From: Mesorhizobium loti
GTDB taxonomy: Bacteria; Pseudomonadota; Alphaproteobacteria; Rhizobiales; Rhizobiaceae
Reading direction: 5' to 3'
Assembly (NCBI GenBank): GCA_014189435.1
Contig: CP050293.1
Coordinates: 439,001-503,000, forward strand
DNA: 64,000 nucleotides
The notes below the pieces were generated by a model. It did not search any database. It worked only from the letters and a program-made list of their open reading frames with translations, and was not told the origin of the DNA. The stretch's first letter is position 1, and each line of letters opens with the position of its first letter. This document shows, in pieces, positions 62,995-64,000 of this stretch. Position numbers and translations under genes: made by a program.

Positions 62995-64000
62995 ATGTCC
63001 CTGGCGCAACCAGCTAACGATGTGCTCACCAACAAGAAGGCAGCACTCAAGGGCCTCTATGACGCCCTCTACGCGAAAAACATGTTTCCGTTCTGGGCGA
63101 CGTCGGAAGGCGTCGACCATGACGAGATCAAGCAGCTGATGGCGACGTCGAAGGCCGTTCCCTTCGTGTGGTCCTATTCGGACATCGAGCCGCTGCTGCA
63201 GCGCGCCGCCGAACTGGTGACCATGGACGACAGCGAGCGTCGTTCGCTGATTCTGGTCAATCCTGGCCTTGCGCCCAAGCGTGCATCGGTCAGCACCATG
63301 TACACCGCCTACCGCCTGAATGATCCCGACGAGATCATGCCGCCGCACAAGCATTCGCCGAGCGCCATCCGCTTCGGCCTGACCGGCAAGGGCAACTTCA
63401 CCGGCGTCGAGGGCGAAGACGTGGTCTTCGGCCCGGGCGACATGGTGCTGACGCCCAACGACGCCTGGCACAATCATGGCACCGTCGGCGGCGAGCAGGC
63501 GGTCAACCTGTCGGTGCTCGACCTGCCGCTGGTCGAAACGCTGCATGCCGTCCATTTCGACCACAAATACACCGAGATGGTCGACGGCAAGGAAGTCGAG
63601 AAGAAGGTGCAGACCGCCCGCTATCCCAGCGACTACTCACAGCGCATCTACGGCGAGGGTGGCCTGATGCCGCGTTTCGTCGACCACAAGCGCGGCGGCG
63701 GCCTGTCGTCGCCGATGTATGTCTATCGCTGGGAGAAGATGGAAGCGGTCCTCGATGCCCACAAGGATTGGGATGGCGACCCTCATGAAGGCATCGTCAT
63801 CGACTATGTCGATCCGACCACCGGCGGCCCCGTCTTCCACACCATCAATTTCTACGTGCAGATGCTGCGCCCCGGTGAGAAGACCTTGCCGCAGCGCGAG
63901 ACCGCCAGCCTGCTTCTGGCGCCGTTCCGCGGCAACGGCCATTCGATCATCGACGGCAAACGCTATGACTGGAACCAGTTCGACACCATCGCCATACCCG
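62995..64000 (+). CDS. Gentisate 1,2-dioxygenase-like protein (3' end outside window)
   Basis: 335 complete codons before the window edge, with no stop, so partial. Starts ATG 62995 (MSLAQPANDVLTNKKAALKG). It has two cupin domains; the first carries the iron ligands in MPPHKHSPSAIRF and AWHNHGTVGG. Sequence throughout resembles gentisate 1,2-dioxygenase and its relatives (1-hydroxy-2-naphthoate and salicylate dioxygenases), which cleave aromatic rings. No maleylpyruvate isomerase or hydrolase gene is visible inside the window, so the exact aromatic is open. Confidence 0.88.
   Translation, partial: MSLAQPANDVLTNKKAALKGLYDALYAKNMFPFWATSEGVDHDEIKQLMATSKAVPFVWSYSDIEPLLQRAAELVTMDDSERRSLILVNPGLAPKRASVSTMYTAYRLNDPDEIMPPHKHSPSAIRFGLTGKGNFTGVEGEDVVFGPGDMVLTPNDAWHNHGTVGGEQAVNLSVLDLPLVETLHAVHFDHKYTEMVDGKEVEKKVQTARYPSDYSQRIYGEGGLMPRFVDHKRGGGLSSPMYVYRWEKMEAVLDAHKDWDGDPHEGIVIDYVDPTTGGPVFHTINFYVQMLRPGEKTLPQRETASLLLAPFRGNGHSIIDGKRYDWNQFDTIAIP

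Overview
This is a high-GC alphaproteobacterial chromosome window, most like a Mesorhizobium or a close relative in the Rhizobiales. The evidence is gene style: IalB-family proteins, many catabolic operons fed by ABC uptake systems, LacI/GntR/AraC/XRE regulators, and intergenic stem-loop repeats with the core CCGAAAACCGCTTCACAC of the kind common in rhizobia. No rRNA, tRNA, CRISPR array, phage or insertion sequence was seen. The last gene runs off the right edge.

1-6 kb: a DGPF/YCII protein and an ECF sigma factor of the ECF42 type behind an ECF-like promoter, an ALDH7-family dehydrogenase with a strong terminator, and two tandem paralogous putative DNA-binding proteins that also share their upstream sequence. 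6-16 kb: a catabolic locus of SDR, aldehyde dehydrogenase, N-formylglutamate amidohydrolase-like protein, XRE-cupin regulator, five-gene branched-chain-type ABC importer and a glutamine-synthetase-like ligase. The same palindrome lies in front of the dehydrogenase and the importer, so one regulator probably controls both. 16-20 kb: a small secreted protein, an EEP-family phosphodiesterase, a cardiolipin-synthase-like protein and a secreted alpha/beta hydrolase. 20-28 kb: a minus-strand operon (PanB-like protein, TIM-barrel isomerase, Rieske ferredoxin, ribose-type ABC importer, membrane di-iron hydroxylase) with a divergent LacI regulator. It looks like uptake and oxidative breakdown of an unidentified compound.

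28-59 kb is a surface and adhesion region. Two AraC-type regulators precede a 1568-residue YadA-like trimeric autotransporter. Two IalB-family proteins, a membrane-anchored protein and a DUF4189 protein follow. Next comes a complete type I secretion operon (TolC, ABC, HlyD), a ribbon-helix-helix protein, a LapG-like protease, and a 3212-residue LapA/BapA-like adhesin whose middle is seven nearly identical 759-bp repeats. Downstream are a small secreted protein, a lytic transglycosylase, a periplasmic-binding-protein-like lipoprotein, a nuclease-fold protein and a membrane GGDEF-like protein with a destroyed signature.

59-64 kb: two GMC oxidoreductases, a GntR/FCD regulator and the start of a gentisate 1,2-dioxygenase-like gene. 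TCAACCA/TGGTTGA boxes recur in both promoter regions, which suggests one regulon. The LapG-like protease, the giant adhesin and its secretion operon together look like a c-di-GMP-type adhesion switch, although no LapD-like receptor lies in the window.
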